A stretch of 64,000 nt of DNA from Bimastos eiseni. Taxonomy: Eukaryota > Annelida > Clitellata > Crassiclitellata > Lumbricidae. This document shows positions 25,586 to 38,900 of this stretch, piece by piece (the first letter of the stretch is position 1; every line of letters begins with the position of its first letter). A program made the translations under genes and the position numbers. Location of the stretch: positions 7,888,523 to 7,952,522 of the forward strand of contig OY365809.1 in assembly GCA_959347315.1 (NCBI GenBank). The letters are read 5' to 3'. Below the pieces are notes generated by a model that worked only from the letters and a program-made list of their open reading frames with translations, had not been told where the DNA came from and did not search any database.

Positions 25586-27130
25586 TTTGTCGTTGCGATC
25601 GCTAGACTTTCCAGAACTGACAGCACAAGGTGACAAGGTGATTAAGCTTAACACAACTACTGCGTTTATTCATGTGACTCCGTCGATTTTACACATAACT
25701 TGCCAGCTAACATGGTTAAAGCAAATAATCCAAAAATTAAAAAAATCAACGACTTACGTCTTCTCATGCAAGTTAAAAAGACAGTATTCGAATATCTACG
25801 CCGAAACTTTCCTCGATTATTACGAATTCTATAATATCGCTTGCTATGCTATGAAAGAAAACATCCATTAAGACCTACACTTCAACATCAATGCTACACA
25901 AAACGCACCATACGTCGCGCATATACGTAACTCATGATAATTTCTACAGCATCCCTCCCCAGGATTGTAGAAACCTAGCCTTTAATAGGCCTACCCCGAG
26001 ATATGCACAAGGAGATAGGCATAGGGCGCCTGTTTTGAGTGCTTTCATTAAGCTCTTATATGCATTATGGTTATTCTGTTCGGCATTCAAATAATCGTAG
26101 GACCTACAGTTAGCAAGAGCATCAGCTTGCGCTGTCGACATTAAAGCTACATGTCCTTTGACTAATAAAAATGCATTATCATCAGACATAAAGATATGAA
26201 TATAGAATAAGATTGTATTAATTAAGAAATTAACCAGTTCTAAAACAAACAAATAAAGCAAGCCTCACAATAAAGTTACTAAACGTCTTGCAGGCTAGAT
26301 CGAAAATTATAAAAGTCCCTATAAAATTAAAATTAAACAATACAAATCATAGGGCCTATTTTTTCTCTATACGCATTGAAAAGAAAGTCCTAGGCCTAAA
26401 CAATAATTTAATCATAGTGAGTATGGTACTTAGAATGGATTAGTAACTGATAACTTTGACTAATTGGAGTGCCCATAGTAACCTTTAAGGGGCGCTGTAT
26501 AACTTTCGTCACGAATGAATGAACTTATCATACGGATTACGGATACGGTGTCATACTTTCATTATACCGGTCAACTGTTACAATTTAAAGATTCACTTTT
26601 CTTGCTTTCCATGCAGCAAAATTACTAATAACCTTGTCAAAGTTAATTGTCCTTGTCAAAGAGCGTTCGACTGAAAGAATTGCTAAATTGGAATGAAGTG
26701 ATTCTCTAATTGTACGTCTTAAGTAGCTTATTTTAATTAATTTTAGTTTTGAAAATCCAAAATTCTGCTTAGGCAATATATCTTTCATCAACCCAGATTC
26801 TAATTAAGAAAGATTTTTTGATAAATCCAACTTATATTTGGGTTAGATTTCGATTGTGAATCCAACTTTGCATTAATTTTTTCATCACTCAAAGTAGGCA
26901 AAAACGTCTTATCATTACTCAAATTTCTGCTTCATAAAACTTTTTTTTGCATCAATACATGATGCATTTTGCAAGTTTTCTCATAAATCAAATTTAAGCA
27001 GAGATTGTCCTTAATTAATCCAACTTTTTACTTAGGAAAGAATGACTTTTCATCAATCTAAGAATTTGCGAATTATTATAATTGCAAAATTTATTTCATT
27101 TCATAGGTGCGAAAGTCATGGCAAGATAGA
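25586..27130. other. Intergenic, no gene recognised
   Basis: AT-rich sequence with scattered short open frames on both strands and no recognisable protein motif or paired splice sites. No clear repeat boundary was found. Confidence 0.5.
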
Positions 27131-27391
27131 CAGTGGCGGCATTGACATTTTGCAGCGTGTCTATTTATTTAATCACCTATAGTGTCTATAGGTGCCATTC
27201 GATGGTCCTTCGGTATATCGCATGTTAGTTTTAAGTCGAGAAATAGCAAAAAAGCTATAGGTTTAGACAAGAGTAGCAAGAATCTTGGAAGAGTGCAAGT
27301 TATAAAAAAATAATATTTTATTTTTTCCCGAAAACGCCGCCCATAGGACAACTGCCGCCTGGAGCGAACCGCCCCCCTCGCTACGCCACTG
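27131..27391. mobile_element. Candidate hAT-like MITE
   Basis: The left end is CAGTGGCGGCATTG. The right end, read inward on the minus strand, is CAGTGGCGTAGCGAG; the first eight bases, CAGTGGCG, match. The C-rich block next to the right end (GAACCGCCCCCCTCGCTACG) is typical of such termini. Inside is a perfect 9-bp hairpin, CACCTATAG-TGT-CTATAGGTG, at 27174-27194. No 8-bp target duplication is visible, which lowers confidence. Confidence 0.4.
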
Positions 27392-27987
27392 GGTTTTTCG
27401 CACTGGGTCTCTGATTAGGTTGTACTGTGAGAGGTGCTTTATAAATCCACAAATAGAATAGAATGCAATTTTCGCTTTAAGCGACGATTAGGAAACGAGG
27501 TCACCATTGTCCTCTGAAGATGCCCTTAATGGGCGACCCAAAGCAGTTCTGGCTTAACTAATTATCTCAACTACAGATAGTTGCCAAATTCACAAATCAA
27601 AAAAGAATGTTAAAATTCACCATTCTTTTATTATGTAGTAATAAAAGCTCATTTGCAATAACAATGCAGTCTCTCATGCCCCAACTGAGATATACAGAGC
27701 CCTAATTCATTCATTCTCATAGGTCCAGAGTTGATAGAGGTTGAATACAAAGTTTGCAGCACTCTACCAGGGTCTTTAACGACTACAATTAAATTTATTC
27801 CCAAGCACTTGCAAGCACAAAATTTAACAGCACAATGCAAGCAGAGAAGTGACAACCACTGGCAAGTTAAGCCAACTGTTGGGGTTACCTCATCACAAAT
27901 GGCCAATGAAATGTTTATAAGCGATCATAATTAATTTTAGAATTGGTGACTTCATCTTTAGCAGTGCATGGCACAGGAGATGGCTGT
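27392..27987. other. RPSA 3' flank and 3' UTR
   Basis: A possible polyadenylation hexamer AATAAA for the minus-strand RPSA transcript occurs near 27627-27632, about 355 bases past the stop. No nearer canonical hexamer is evident. The segment 27420-27470 contains GTGCTTTATAAATCC, resembling a retroposon 3' end. Confidence 0.35.
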
Positions 27988-30900
27988 TTAATCCCAGTTG
28001 TCTGCAGCAGTTCCACCCCACTCAGTTGAAACTGGTGCTGGGGTGGCTCCCCAATCACCAGTATCAGTTGCAGACCAATCTTCAGTAGGATAGCCTGGCT
28101 GGACTGGAGCAGGTGCTGCAGCCTGAAGGAGAGTGCTCTCAGTCGCCCACTACAAGCATTCAAGTAAAACAAATCAGGTATCCAAAGGTAAAATCACAAA
28201 TTTACTGTCTTAGTTCTGTTGCAATTCACCCTTTAATTCACCCATTCATCAATCCTTTAAAAATGGATCAGGTAAATATTCATGCAAGATTTCTTCTGTA
28301 TTTCATTCAGATTTCAAGCACGATTATAACTGCATACTCTTTAAAGAACCTATCAAGACTATATTTCATGGCTAAAGAACAGATCTAAAACCACAACCAA
28401 AATGCAATGCTTGGTAAATATGTCAATAAAAGCATGCACTCATTAAGTACTTTACACTAGCAGATAGCTTTTAAGAAAACCCTTAACCTAGTTTCTTGAC
28501 ATCCTTTATATAACTTCTTCTACTTACATCAGTAACTTCAGGTCGGACAAAAGGCTGCTCCTCTGGAACATATTCCGGCTGTTCCTTAGTAACCTTAACC
28601 ACAGCTTCAGTCTCTTCCTTTTCAGTCTAAAGTTACAACAAGCCACAGTTTCATTCATATCTTTAAGCAATCAAGCTTAATCTACAACAGATAATATACA
28701 AATGTCATACCCTAAAATCTCTTTAATGATGAGTGTACTAAAAGCATCTGGGAAATTGAGCAAATGTGTTTTAACCGGCAGAAACACTATAATACAAATG
28801 TTTAGTGAGAAAAGTCAGACAAATAATTAAATTACTGGAGGTCACAAGAAAACACAAAAGACATGCACAAAATGTAAATATTAGAAACATATGATAATAA
28901 TTGTAAGTGAACATTCATATAGTTCTCTTCACATAAACTATACAAATATGATGACAACACAAGACTGCAACTAGAATGATCTTCAGTAGATGACAAGAGA
29001 AAAGGCAGGAAGCTCAAAACCCATGGTGAATGAGCTATAAAAACAATGGTGAATTTTAGCAAATAATATTAGCCAATACTGAATACAACTACAATAATGT
29101 AACTACTCCTTTCAGATTAAAAGACAGAAACTAAAATCCCATACAACAAAGAGACAGCGAATAATTACCTCTTCAGGGTCGCGATAGAAGAACAGATCAA
29201 CCATGACTTCCCACGGCATGTCACGGCTAATGGTTCCACGAAGACGGAGAACTTCACGTGCCAACAACCACCACATCAGACCAACTGAGTGTGCACCCTA
29301 TAAATCCCATAACTTACAGGTTAAAAGCTACTATTTTACAAAATAACAATTGTGTGCATGATATAACATTATCAGAGGCATGCAAGCCAAAATTGGGTGT
29401 AATGGAAAAAAGAACACGGTTTTTAAAATACCAAAATGTCAGTACAAGCAATATAATTCTGTCATATAAATTGTAGACATGAAGTCAGAATTTCATGCTC
29501 TTACTTTAACGCTATACTTGTTCTTAAGTGTTTTCAATGTTGCAGAAAAGTGCTAAATTTGTATAACGCTGCAATGATTATTCGGCCATTTACTTCATAT
29601 GCAATAATCATCTCTTAAGTAGATTGCTACTGTGTAGATCTTGTACATTTTTCCAATTCAATGAGGAAAATTCCTTTGTACAACTGCCAGACATCTCTTA
29701 TATCTAGCAGTTTCTAAGCAGTGCATTTGATGTTCGCCTAAGGTCGAAATTCTCTCCTTGGACTTGTCTTCACGTTGGTGACCTTACTTTTAACAGGAAC
29801 CAATTAGGCCACAGTGTGCATTGTCATTCAAATGATCTGCAGTTTTCAAGTTATCCTTCAATATTTATTTTAAAACACATGGACAAAACCAAATAATCTA
29901 TACCTTGTTATTGCAAGGAATTGCAATGTCAATGTATCTCAGTGGAGAGTCAGTATTGCTCAAGGCAATAACAGGCACATTGACATATGCAGCCTCTCGG
30001 ACCGGTTGATGGTCAGTCCTAGGGTCAGTGATCACCAGCAGTCTTGGCTCACGGAATGCAGTCTGAAAAAACCCAACAAAGAAACATTTCTTTAGGATGT
30101 TTTACTATAAAATGACAATATACAACTTTTTAAAAGTTACATTCATATGTATCACATAATTACGTAAGTGTGTATCTCAACATTTGAATAATGCATTGAA
30201 GGTGCAGGTAAACAATAAATGCAACAATTATATAATGCATCCATGCATTCACACATAGGTCTGCTGTTTGCCAAGTTATGAGTTGGCAAGCAGTGTTTCT
30301 TACATTTACAATTAAAAATAACTGTTCCGTATCTTTGGCAGATTATTGTATGTATCCCATCCAATTTAAAATAAACAAGTTTCCTGAAAATAGTAGGGAT
30401 GATTTCATCTTTGCACTAATTCACACGAAATGAATAGATCACATGAGTAAATGCACAGCATGTAAAAACAAGTGTACATTTACCATTCTGAAAATGGGTA
30501 ACAAGCACTCTCTGAAAAAGCACAGTATATTAAACACAAAGTAGCATTTATTCATAGAACATTTAACTGACATTAGAATCAGGTATAATGATTACTGACA
30601 GACATTCATTACATCTGGAAGTGTTGCATCAAACTCTGGATGTTACAACTTATTTGGATGACATTTTGAAGCTGGTTCAACTAGTGCACATGAACTTAAT
30701 AAACAACAGTCAACCTGAATCTGGTTAGTGAAAGTTCCTGGGGTGAAACGTCCGGCAATCGGTGTTGCTCCAGTGTAATGAGCAAACTTAAGCACTGCAC
30801 GTTGTCCATAGGGCCGGGCTGATATCACACAAACATCAGCTGGATTCTCAATGGCTGCAATGGCACGGGCCGCCAACAGCAGTTTCTCCCACGTTCTTCT

Positions 30901-31998
30901 CAAATTAATTATGAACACGCCTGTTCAATATAAAAATACAAATAAAAAAGAATTATAGTAAATTCAGCAATGCAATATGAAAAACCTTAATAGACACTAG
31001 TGTTTAAGTACAATACACGTCCAGTTCATGTGTTAATTTGTCTGAGTTTTTGAAAATTCTAGTTACACTAATAAATGTAATCATGAAACAAATAATACAC
31101 TGTACTGTAGTTCAGCACGTCCCTCTTAACCTAAGATCTGTTCCATGCAGTTGAGGTGGATTTATCTCAAGACAATTTCATGTAAAAGATCTGCTCTGTA
31201 GCAAGCCACATATGAAGTGCTTTGCAAATAAATACAATATTTTATAGAACAGTAGCTACGGATGAACTGAAACTCGGTCGTTTATGGCTGATTGTAACTT
31301 TGAAAACACATATTTTTGCGCAATAACTAGGAAGCAACAAGCGACGGGTTTTGGAGCCCTGTCCTTATACTTGTGCTTTTAGTCAGGTCGATTGTCATTT
31401 TGTATATTAAAAAAATCCAATTTTTGTTTTCAAACCGAAACTCTGAAAGATTTAAAACAAGGAGCCACTGTTTGTCCAAATTTTGCTGAGTATTACAAAA
31501 CTTGGGCCGAGTCGTGTTCCGAACCGAGTTTTGGTTCATCCCTAATAACATCGATCAACAATTAAGCCTTTGCACCAATGTACTTTCCTTGTGATCAAGA
31601 CACACATCACAGGTTCAATGCGTCATCGCATTATGTTGTGGTACCATAACACAATCTGTTCACAAAGAGCGTCATGTCTTGCTCCAGCAAGTGTAATTTT
31701 ATAATCAGGCCACATATAAGTCTAATACATCCTAAAGCTAGATAACATATGGGATCAACATATCCAACTGAATCATATCAGATTTTATTCTATTAAATTG
31801 TATCAAAAGTCCCTACTGTAAATTGAAAGTAAACACAGGTTATGCATAACTATGATTTTCCTCACCATCATTTCTTCGCTTGAAAACATATTGCTCCATC
31901 TGGAAGTCCAAGTTAGCAACACCGATATGAGTATGACATGAGAGGAATTTCGTCACATCATCCTCCCTCAAAGCCAGCACATCTAACCCTCCAGACAT
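27988..31998 (-). CDS. RPSA: 40S ribosomal protein SA (uS2; laminin-receptor precursor)
   Basis: This is a structural protein of the small ribosomal subunit (uS2 family) needed for 18S maturation and 40S assembly. Coding exons in transcript order are 31866-31998, 30715-30920, 29904-30062, 29169-29297, 28528-28626 and 27988-28149. They total 888 nt, or 295 residues, the same length as human RPSA, and all phases agree. It begins [15 protein letters not shown]. The S2 fold region contains [48 protein letters not shown] and [13 protein letters not shown]. The segment [16 protein letters not shown] matches the 'peptide G' laminin-binding stretch of vertebrate RPSA. The C-terminus has the acidic tryptophan motifs PTEDWS, TGDWGA, TEWGG and DNWD. 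The first coding exon carries 33 nt of 5' UTR after an AG acceptor at 32032-32033, so a noncoding first exon lies upstream. Confidence 0.98.
29674..29858 (-). ncRNA. Candidate intronic H/ACA box snoRNA in RPSA
   Basis: Within the RPSA intron 29298-29903, the minus-strand RNA shows the H/ACA layout. A 5' hairpin has stem TTGGT/ACCAA, extended by CCT/AGG around an A-rich loop, with an outer ACTTG/CAAGT helix. Next come a hinge fitting ANANNA (AGAGAA, 29755-29750), a 3' hairpin with CGAC/GTTG and ACATC/GATGT helices bracketing unpaired pockets, and ACA at 29679-29677 with three bases after it. Vertebrate RPSA introns host H/ACA snoRNAs (SNORA6 and SNORA62, recalled), so the location fits. The intron segment is less AT-rich than its surroundings. 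I could not match a guide sequence to rRNA. Confidence 0.4.
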
Positions 31999-32997
31999 CG
32001 TGAAGTCGATCAAAGTGCAACGAAGACCAACCTACAAAACATATCTCTGGTTAAATTTGTGAACTATTTAATAAGTTTAAAAAATCAGTAAGTGTGTAAT
32101 CATGTCTTGGATTTGAAGCACAACCTGTTGATACTTTCTGCATTGGACATGGTCTCAAGTGAAGAGCTACTAATTAAGAAATAGTCAATGGCATAAATGC
32201 ATATGAAATAGAGTAGACAAGATTTGCTGATGAATATTGGAAATTGCCAGGGAAGTAAGCAGTGCTTAATTTAGTTTTATTATGCAAAACTGTTTTGTTT
32301 AAGGAGCATGACAGCTGTTGCACTGCAATAACACAACGTATTTTGGTCAATTTAGATGTGAAAGGCAAGCTAGAAGCATGTAAAGAGTGATACTGAATCT
32401 GAATTTGGTTGAAATACCTACAAAAGGAGACACAAGTATGTAGAACATACTCAAAAGCGACGCAGCCAATCCTCGGCTTACTTATACAATCAAGGATCGC
32501 AACTTACACATAATATTTTGGGCATGACTTGTGTGCAGTAGTGTCTTTTGAATGGTTAACACATATAGACATTGATTATATATAACATGAGAACATAAGC
32601 TAACTCAGTTGGATATAAAATTCGAAAAACTTCGAGCCTCCGAAGTTATTTCTTCGTGCACTGCGTTGCTGATATTTCATTCTCAGAAGCCTCACAAGCT
32701 TGTCACACATTCAAGCGGGCAGCGAGAGTGAAGAACCTCATCCGGTAAATTCATTTAAATGAGCAGAAACATGTGCATTTAATCTCATTGTTGCTTCAGA
32801 AATGGCCATATTGCAGCAGGCCTATGAATGTACCCGCTGACCGCGTGGTGGAACAAAACTTCAACTTACAATAAAACAGATCACTCCACATCAAACGTTT
32901 TAGTGGTAGAGTACAAATAATCATTTCCTCTGCAACTTGATGCCAAAATAAATGCGATTAAACATAAAATTGATGCCGATTTTAAAGAAATACTTAC

Positions 32998-33045
32998 TAA
33001 TAACTTAATGCCACAGGAGGCTTAATGCAAGCTTCGACCAGAAAG
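32998..33045 (-). promoter_or_regulatory. RPSA: Probable RPSA noncoding first exon with 5'TOP-like start
   Basis: A donor TTA/GTAAGTATTTC sits at 32997-32991 on the minus strand. About 45 bases upstream is a pyrimidine run, CTTTCT, preceded by CCTCGTT, resembling the 5' terminal oligopyrimidine start of ribosomal protein mRNAs. This would join the acceptor at 32032-32033. The start site is inferred from the motif only. Confidence 0.4.
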
Positions 33046-35950
33046 AACGAGGAACAAGCGCTTTGTGTGGATTACAGCAAAGATTTTTAATAGAGACGAA
33101 GATGGCTCACTTAAATTGAAAAGAAAATATATACATGTATAAAAGTCGTGCAAAACGTAGGGAGCTATGATTTTCAGTGTGGCGACATCTGCGGGCTGGC
33201 TAGCAATCGCGAGGTAACGAATGTGCACTTCGTAAGCGAAGGAGGCAGCTGTAGTAACCAAAATTTTTGAAGGAAAAGGCAGCGTTGTGCGTTGTCTATC
33301 CTATTTTGCAAGAGCGAATTAAATGATGAAATGAAACCTACGAGATAGTTATAGCTGTAATGGGCCTTGAGTAACTTTAATGCCGATATATCGTCTAATA
33401 CAGGAAGCGAAATATCAAGTGTCGAGGACTAAGTCTAAGAAGCTAGTCATTTTGTATAACAATTATTATTGTAAAATTAGTTAATCAGTTTGCACTCTAG
33501 CAAGTCGGTGATTTGGATCACCATATGACGTAGAACATGCAGGCTTCTGAGAATGAATTGACAATACATGACTTTAAATCACAATGGCTGCAGGATAATA
33601 CATTGGATTGGCAGCTGCGGATGGACGATGAGTTCTCTGCCCGAAGTCAGGTCCATTGGTTTTACACCACCCGGGTAGGAGTTTGTTTCCTATTACCTTC
33701 CACGCAGATAATTATAAGCGAGCATTATATCAAAAGTGACTGGAGTCGAGTTCGAACCTGCGACTGTATAGAACATATCGCTACGCCACCGCATCCCACT
33801 GTGGATGGACAGGGCCTACACCATTTCAATTATGTCTCCGACCAGAGTGCCTATTCCATAGTATTGAATCAACAAGTGCGCCGAGATACTGGCATTCACT
33901 ATTTCTGAGGGTTAGTTTCAGGCCATTAATTGTTGGGCCCAATGCAGACATGTCTGCTAGATAATAGCCATACATCTCAAGTCACCCGATGTCTTACCAC
34001 TTTGAACACTGGGTAATAACTGACCGATATAAGGTTATTTAACGAAGCATCCAGAACACTACTTGTATAAGCCGTTGTATTCAACCCCGATGAGTTAGGG
34101 TCACCCGTAAAAATTATCAAATTTGCACCCTCACTTGGCCGTACCATCCTCTTTGCAGCATGGACTCGCATACCCATCTACAGACTTTCATTTCTCCTGC
34201 TTGCGCATGCATAATGCATTGTAGAATGTCCACATCAATCCTTATACTAATATCCCTCAATAACTGTGCATACCAACGAAATCGGCAAGTTGTCTGAATT
34301 GAAACACTACTAATGATGAACCAATTTAGTGCAGACATATGCCGTCTTGTGTTTTAGACAAATATTGCACTCAAAAGAACTTTAGTAAATTTAGATGCAT
34401 TTGGAAAACTCATCATTGTGGACTTCAGTATATTAAAATCTTCAAACAATTAAGAGTAGGAAAGACCAACAGAACATTATCCAACCTTTGAAAGGTCACA
34501 TAAGAAGAGCGAGCATATCAAAAGCCCTAACTGGTATATAGTCTTTGTAGTTTCTAGACAACCCTACCGGCACAACGCAGCACTCATGAATAAGCTGGTA
34601 ATTTGCAAACATTAGAAATGTTGATACTGTTGGGTGATTTATGATACTGTTTGGTATTCGAATGTGTCATAACTTGCTCAATATATGCCACTAAAATAAC
34701 AAATTTAACTTAAAGATATTGATAATTGTAATAAAGGTAATGTTTAACAATATACATTTATATGATTAACATGTTGGCAATCACAGAAAATACTTTAATG
34801 ACCAAATGCAACAAAATCACAACTTAATTGTACTGCTCATTCTAATAACGCAGCACTCGTATAAGATTCGCAAGTAATTTGTTCAATTAAAATCTCAAAT
34901 TAGAAATAAAAGAGTTAGCTGCAAGTAAAATGGATTTTTAAAAATTAACCCATGACCATTTGAAAGAGGAAGTCTCAGTGATATGTGAGGAAGTGGAAAA
35001 GGAAGGAGATTGATCCAGGTGATCTCATATAAACATGGCCCAAAAGTTATTACAGTACATTTACCAGATGCACATTTACTAAACTCATATAAATCGCAGC
35101 ATTCAACCTATCAAAATAGATTTGTCAATGGTTGCAAATTCTTGACTACAGAAAAGCAACATAAAGTATTAATGCTTATTTAGTGCTCCCAAACAGGTAT
35201 TGATAATAGTTTGAACTAGAATCAGTGTATTTTAAGCCTCACACACCCTAATAATAATGTCCCTGGCAAGCAAACTAAGTTTAATAGCCATGGCATTAGT
35301 GCAGATGTCAACAAAGCAGGGAGGGTGATGCCAAAATGAAGACAAGGCGACACACGTATCTGAACACTCTCTTACAAGACAAAAGTTCACAGAGTCCTCT
35401 TTACCTACAAACTATATATAAACAAACTATATATAACCCAAAGGACATGTTCTTGGTTTCATAAGCAACAAGTTCACAAATTAAAAATGTAACATCAGAC
35501 AAAAAATTATGATCTTTCATGTTCGTTTCAATGAACGTTCCCTGAGTTCTTGCTTATGTAAGAAGAAGCACTAAAACCGAACATTTATATTTACTTTTCG
35601 AAAAAACCTTTCAGAGAACGAATTGATCAGTACAACAAACAATAAAGATTATGAAGAATTTCACCAGAGCTATGGGAAAATAAAATTGTTCATTAGCAAC
35701 AGCACAGAAACTGCATGCATTTGTGCACAAACATACAATCATTTTGTCAAGAACCATAAACAAAAGAAAACCATGACCAAGCCCTCTCATCAATTCCTTT
35801 TCAATTCTGAACAGAACACAGTCTTTAGCATTATTTTTGATCAGTCTCCAAACAATGCTAAGAAAATAAAAAACGTTTTTTCGCATTCTAAAAAGTACTT
35901 CGTTCTATTTCACATCTCCAGCTGAGAACTCTTCAACTTTTCATAAAATC
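33046..35950. other. Intergenic region between RPSA and ALYREF
   Basis: Contains the presumed RPSA promoter at its left edge, a tRNA-derived SINE at about 33.64-33.80 kb, and otherwise AT-rich sequence with only short open frames. The segment 35.6-35.95 kb is probably ALYREF 3' UTR. No further gene seen. Confidence 0.5.
33640..33805 (-). mobile_element. tRNA-derived SINE copy
   Basis: The minus strand reads GGTGGCGTAGCG (box A) and then AGGTTCGAACTCG (box B) about 25 bases later, close to the consensus RNA polymerase III promoter of tRNA genes and SINEs. The tail after box B does not close an acceptor stem, which argues against a real tRNA. Confidence 0.55.
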
Positions 35951-38900
35951 TCAGTTGATGTCCATCTACAATAAAACAAACGCATATTCTAGTAATTCTC
36001 ATCACCGTAAAAACAACGTTTCGGGCAAAACCTCAACATTTTAATCGACAGACAGAACCAGATCTAAGATATCATGAAGGTCATTAGATGGACTAGTGGC
36101 CAGGATTAATATGCGGCCAAGAAAACAATCGCATCCATTGTCACCAAATGGCTGTCGTCACAAACTGATCATAATGAAAGGATAGCAAAAGAGAAAGACA
36201 GCATCACAAAATAAACTCAAATCAGTATAAATGACATTTACTAATCAACATGCAGAATTATGAAACATGAAATTGCGCACAGAATGGCATAGTAATATCA
36301 TCGGTTTAGTAAAATCTCAAAAGCCTTTCACATGTTTTACAATAAGCCAATTCACTAAGCGACTGATTTATCATGACTAAATAAAAGCTAACAAATAATG
36401 TCAAACTAAAAAAATAATGCAAAATCACAATTTAAGGTGTTAACTTTCCGCACCTTGTAAGCATCAAGCTGTGCATCCAGTTGTTCCTTTGTCAGATTGC
36501 TTCTTCCATCGCCACCGCCACCTCCTCCTCTGCCACCACGACCTCGCCCGCGACCTCTTCCACGCTGCACCGCACCCTGGTTGGCATTGGCTTGTTGTCT
36601 GATGAAAAGCAAAACTGGTGTTAAAGACTTTCTAGTGACCATAATATTTCCTTTAACAGAAGTTACAAGGAAACTTACAAAATAAAGAGTACCCTTTGCC
36701 CATATCTCCCATACATTTTAGCACATATGCAAGCTTTCTTGTTGGTGTACCAATTGACATACAATAACTTATGCCTCATTCCCAGGACCCTCTCTCCTGT
36801 ATCATTTTCTAATTTCATGGATGTTCTTTTTAGCTGTGCAGGGAGTCATCAGCAACTCCAAATAATTTCCTAGACTAAGCACCATATATAATAAACATAA
36901 CATACTACGTGAATAAATGATAAAGAATAAGCTACATTGAAATCAATAATTAAGAAAAAGGTTTCCTGTATGAGTGTCAGTTTTGCAGCTGATTACAACA
37001 TAAAATAATCTGATTGCAAGTTGCCTTGTTAAATTTCTTAATGACAACGTTCATATAATTAAAAAAAACCCACATGTAAACGCATTTAAAAAGCAAGTTT
37101 TGTCCAACTCACAATTTACCCAGATATTGTATAAATCTGTCTTGGTATATACAGTCAGGAGCAGACCAATTGCCCATAAAACTGCAAGAATTTCACCGTC
37201 TTATCTAATGTTCCAAATGACTACATCACAGCATACCTAACATTTCCTTGTCTGTTTGGAACACGACCTGAAGCAGCTGGCCTTGGACTCGTCTGTGCCA
37301 AACCTTCGCCAACTAGCTGTATTTTCATTGGACGACCTATAACCAAACACATGCATAAATTAGTTCTTACTGACATCTTGTGTCAGTTATATGAAGCCAC
37401 TTGCTAAGGTTATTTATGATAGTTACTGCCTACAGACATGAATGTTGTCCCATTCCTTAAAAGATTGAATCAGTTGTTAATGCATATGCAGAATGTCGGC
37501 CAACTCTTCATTCAACTCTAATTACAAGCTCAATTGGGTTCCCATACATTTTGGTACATACTCAGCATTAAACAGTGAAGCAGGACAGGTAAAACAGAAG
37601 CAACTAATCTCTTGGCTAAGGATACCAATAATATGAGTTGATGAAAAGTTTCCAAGAGACACAAATGTCTACTGTTCAAAAGTGTTGCACAAACCAAAAA
37701 TTCTCAAATGGGCTACAAAAGTTATCAAACCATGTTCACCAACTGTTGCACTGTTAGACACAAATTAAGATTTTCAAATTGAACCAAGAACACATTTTTA
37801 AACATCAGTCAATATAGTGCAGTGGACTAATGCCACTCAAATATTCATTCATTCAGTAAATGTTTATAGTGCCCCTTCAAGAAACCTACTCAAAAAAAGA
37901 CTTGAGGATATGGTAAAAGGTTGACTGTTCCTATGGTGCATGCACAGCGCTTGCCCATTCCAAATGGAGGGGCCCACAACCTAGAAGGCTTGTCGCTGTT
38001 TGATCGAAGATACAGCTCGCAGTACCAATAGATCCCCTATCCGAGCAACGGACAATCCCACGGTAGGTAGGATACGTCATAAACTGGGCAACAAATATCA
38101 ATCAATCAAACGGGCATGAGTGAAATTAAACTGCCTACTACTTTTCGAAGTAACTTACTACAGTCCGACTCCACTTGACCAAACACGATCGAACAAGACC
38201 CAGCACTCAAACTCTCTCAGAGACCTTACCAGGAAGTCAGGCGCTCCATCACACTCTCACTGTGAAGTAGTCCATGACTCCTTTACTGCCGCTCACTGTC
38301 GATCGCACAACAGCTGAGACTGGGCCACACTGGTGTCGACCACCAGAACGCAAAGCATTTACAGACGGCAGACGTTCCAGAGAAGATAACAATGAAGAGG
38401 ACGTGTTTTTGCGTCTTCACGCAAATGAAGCCTACCGTCGAGAGGAACATTGTTATACTGCTGCAGAGCTTTCACTGCATCTGCTTTCATCTCGAATATA
38501 ACTTCAGCAGTGCCCAGAGACCGGCCAGAACGGTCATAGTGTACAGCTGCTTTGCGCAGTGGCCCAAACTCAGTGAACAGCTCCTAAACATACAAAAGCA
38601 AAGTTTTAAATTATTATCACTAAATGGAAAGTAAACAGAGAAATAAATCAGACAATTGTCACGGTAAATACTTAGAAACGATCTGAGATGTTAAATTTAT
38701 GTGAAATCCATGAAGAACCACAACACCTAAACAGCTCAACAAACATTGTGATACCATCCTAACACTTTAACAACCAACACATTCTAAAACGTATGGGAAA
38801 TCAATCTGGCTGGTCGTTTAAAATGTTAAGATATAACTCTATAAATCTGTTAGATTGACATATTAATCACCCTCTTGATGTTCTCAAGATACTTTTCAAG

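Noticed and set aside
35611..35925. About 100-codon open frames on both strands
   Set aside because: No domain or conserved motif; the position fits ALYREF 3' UTR.
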